Under the pieces are notes generated by a model. The model searched no databases. It had not been told where the DNA came from and worked only from the letters and a program-made list of their open reading frames with translations. 64,000 nt of DNA, taken from the NCBI RefSeq assembly GCF_004216695.1, contig NZ_SGXC01000002.1:1364001-1428000 (forward strand), read 5' to 3'. The position numbers and the translations under genes were made by a program. This document shows positions 63,359-64,000 of the stretch, piece after piece; the first letter of the stretch is position 1; each line of letters begins with the position of its first letter. The stretch is from Pigmentiphaga kullae. GTDB lineage: Bacteria; Pseudomonadota; Gammaproteobacteria; Burkholderiales; Burkholderiaceae_B.

Positions 63359-64000
63359 ATGCCCCTGGGCCCTTACCTGGACCGTCTGCGCCGCGTGCTC
63401 ATCGTCGCACTGCTGTGGGACACCGCGCGCCGGTGGTCCGATCACCGCGCCGCCAGCAAGGGTGCGGCGCTGGCCCTGTACATGGTGTTCTCGCTGGCGC
63501 CCATCCTGCTGCTGGTCATCGCCATCGCCGGCGCATTCTTCGGCGAAGATGCCGTGCGCAACCAGCTCGTCAGCCAGATCGGCTCGCTGACGGGGCGCCA
63601 GGGAGCCGAGGCCATCCAGACCGTCCTGGCCAGCGCCCAGCAATCGGACAAGGGCTGGGCCGCCGCCCTGATCTCGACCGTGCTGCTGATGTTCAGCGCG
63701 ACCACGGCCTTCTCGGAACTGAAAGAGAGCCTGGACGAGCTGTGGGACGTGCCATCGTCCAGGACGTCCGGCATCTGGGCCTTGGTCCGCGGCCGGCTGC
63801 TGTCGTTCGGGCTGGTGCTGGTGCTGGCCCTGTTCCTGCTGATCTCGCTGGCCATCAACGCCGCGCTGGCCGCACTGCAGGAATACTGGCACGCGTACTG
63901 GGCCGAGTCGGTGTTCTCGACCGCGGCGCTGCTGGTGTCCAACCTGTTTTCGTTCGCCGTGGTCACGGCGCTGTTCGCGGTGGTGTTCAAGCTGCTGCCC
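63359..64000 (+). CDS. YihY/BrkB-family inner-membrane protein, 5' part
   Basis: The first 214 codons of a gene that runs off the right edge. The ATG at 63359 has CGGAGG upstream. LWDTARRWSDHRAASKGAALALYMVFSLAPILLLVIAIAG, TTAFSELKESLDELWDV and several long hydrophobic helices identify the YihY/BrkB family, once misnamed ribonuclease BN. It was linked to serum resistance in Bordetella (BrkB); its biochemical role is unsettled. Confidence 0.9.
   Translation, partial: MPLGPYLDRLRRVLIVALLWDTARRWSDHRAASKGAALALYMVFSLAPILLLVIAIAGAFFGEDAVRNQLVSQIGSLTGRQGAEAIQTVLASAQQSDKGWAAALISTVLLMFSATTAFSELKESLDELWDVPSSRTSGIWALVRGRLLSFGLVLVLALFLLISLAINAALAALQEYWHAYWAESVFSTAALLVSNLFSFAVVTALFAVVFKLLP

Overview
The window is a high-GC (mid to high 60s %) bacterial chromosome segment. 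Gene content points to a Burkholderiales, Alcaligenaceae-type organism of the Bordetella/Achromobacter kind. It carries eight stand-alone 'Bug' (TctC-like) periplasmic solute receptors, general porins of the betaproteobacterial type, tpiA-secG-tRNA-Leu in series, and many small aromatic-catabolism cassettes. The genus is an inference from family content; no marker gene fixes it.

Layout. 1-113: N-terminus of a probable chemotaxis receptor, preceded by a possible sigma-28 promoter and a strong hairpin. 393-9354: a plus-strand operon (Bug, UbiD-type decarboxylase, Bug, enol-lactonase-like hydrolase, three-subunit molybdenum hydroxylase, CoxG, RidA) that looks like an undescribed, probably N-heteroaromatic, pathway. 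9221-12650: minus-strand LysR plus acyl-CoA-ligase-like gene, and a 3-hydroxyisobutyrate-dehydrogenase-family gene. 12764-15720: SDR, a UdgX-type uracil-DNA glycosylase, and an ArsR/AHSA1/DUF1801 operon. 15753-18279: tRNA-Leu(GAG), secG, tpiA and a quinone oxidoreductase.

18521-20997: two enzymes of the 2-aminomuconate branch (2-aminomuconate deaminase, ACMS decarboxylase) and a Bug. 21017-25316: a porin/Bug/2-oxoglutarate-oxygenase operon with a divergent LysR. 25488-31741: GNAT, MFS exporter, lone receiver, small unknown proteins, a lipoprotein, a GlsB-type membrane protein, a secreted TAP-like hydrolase and an isochorismatase-family hydrolase. 31762-37352: a meta-cleavage operon (Bug, TfdB-like phenol hydroxylase, MhpB, MhpC) under a divergent IclR regulator. 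37308-41960: c-di-GMP genes (MHYT-GGDEF-EAL, membrane GGDEF and a decayed GGDEF remnant), with DUF2945 and DUF488 proteins.

41971-44359: a Bug with an unusual AT-rich operator region, a VOC protein and a Crp-family regulator. 44356-53381: Rieske oxygenase, fumarylacetoacetase, oxidoreductase, Bug and porin on the minus strand, the divergent reductase, CoA-transferase A/B and a PAS-LuxR regulator. Together these suggest a homogentisate-like route ending in fumarate plus acetoacetate. 53488-54608: PhnB-like VOC protein, tRNA-Ser(UGA) and a GFA protein. 54628-61271: a four-gene peptide-type ABC importer. 61474-64000: a Bug, an OmpW-family porin and the start of a YihY/BrkB membrane protein.

The unifying theme is uptake and oxidation of aromatic or organic acids. 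Each cassette pairs enzymes with its own Bug receptor, often a porin and a local regulator, but no TctA/TctB membrane partners occur in the window.
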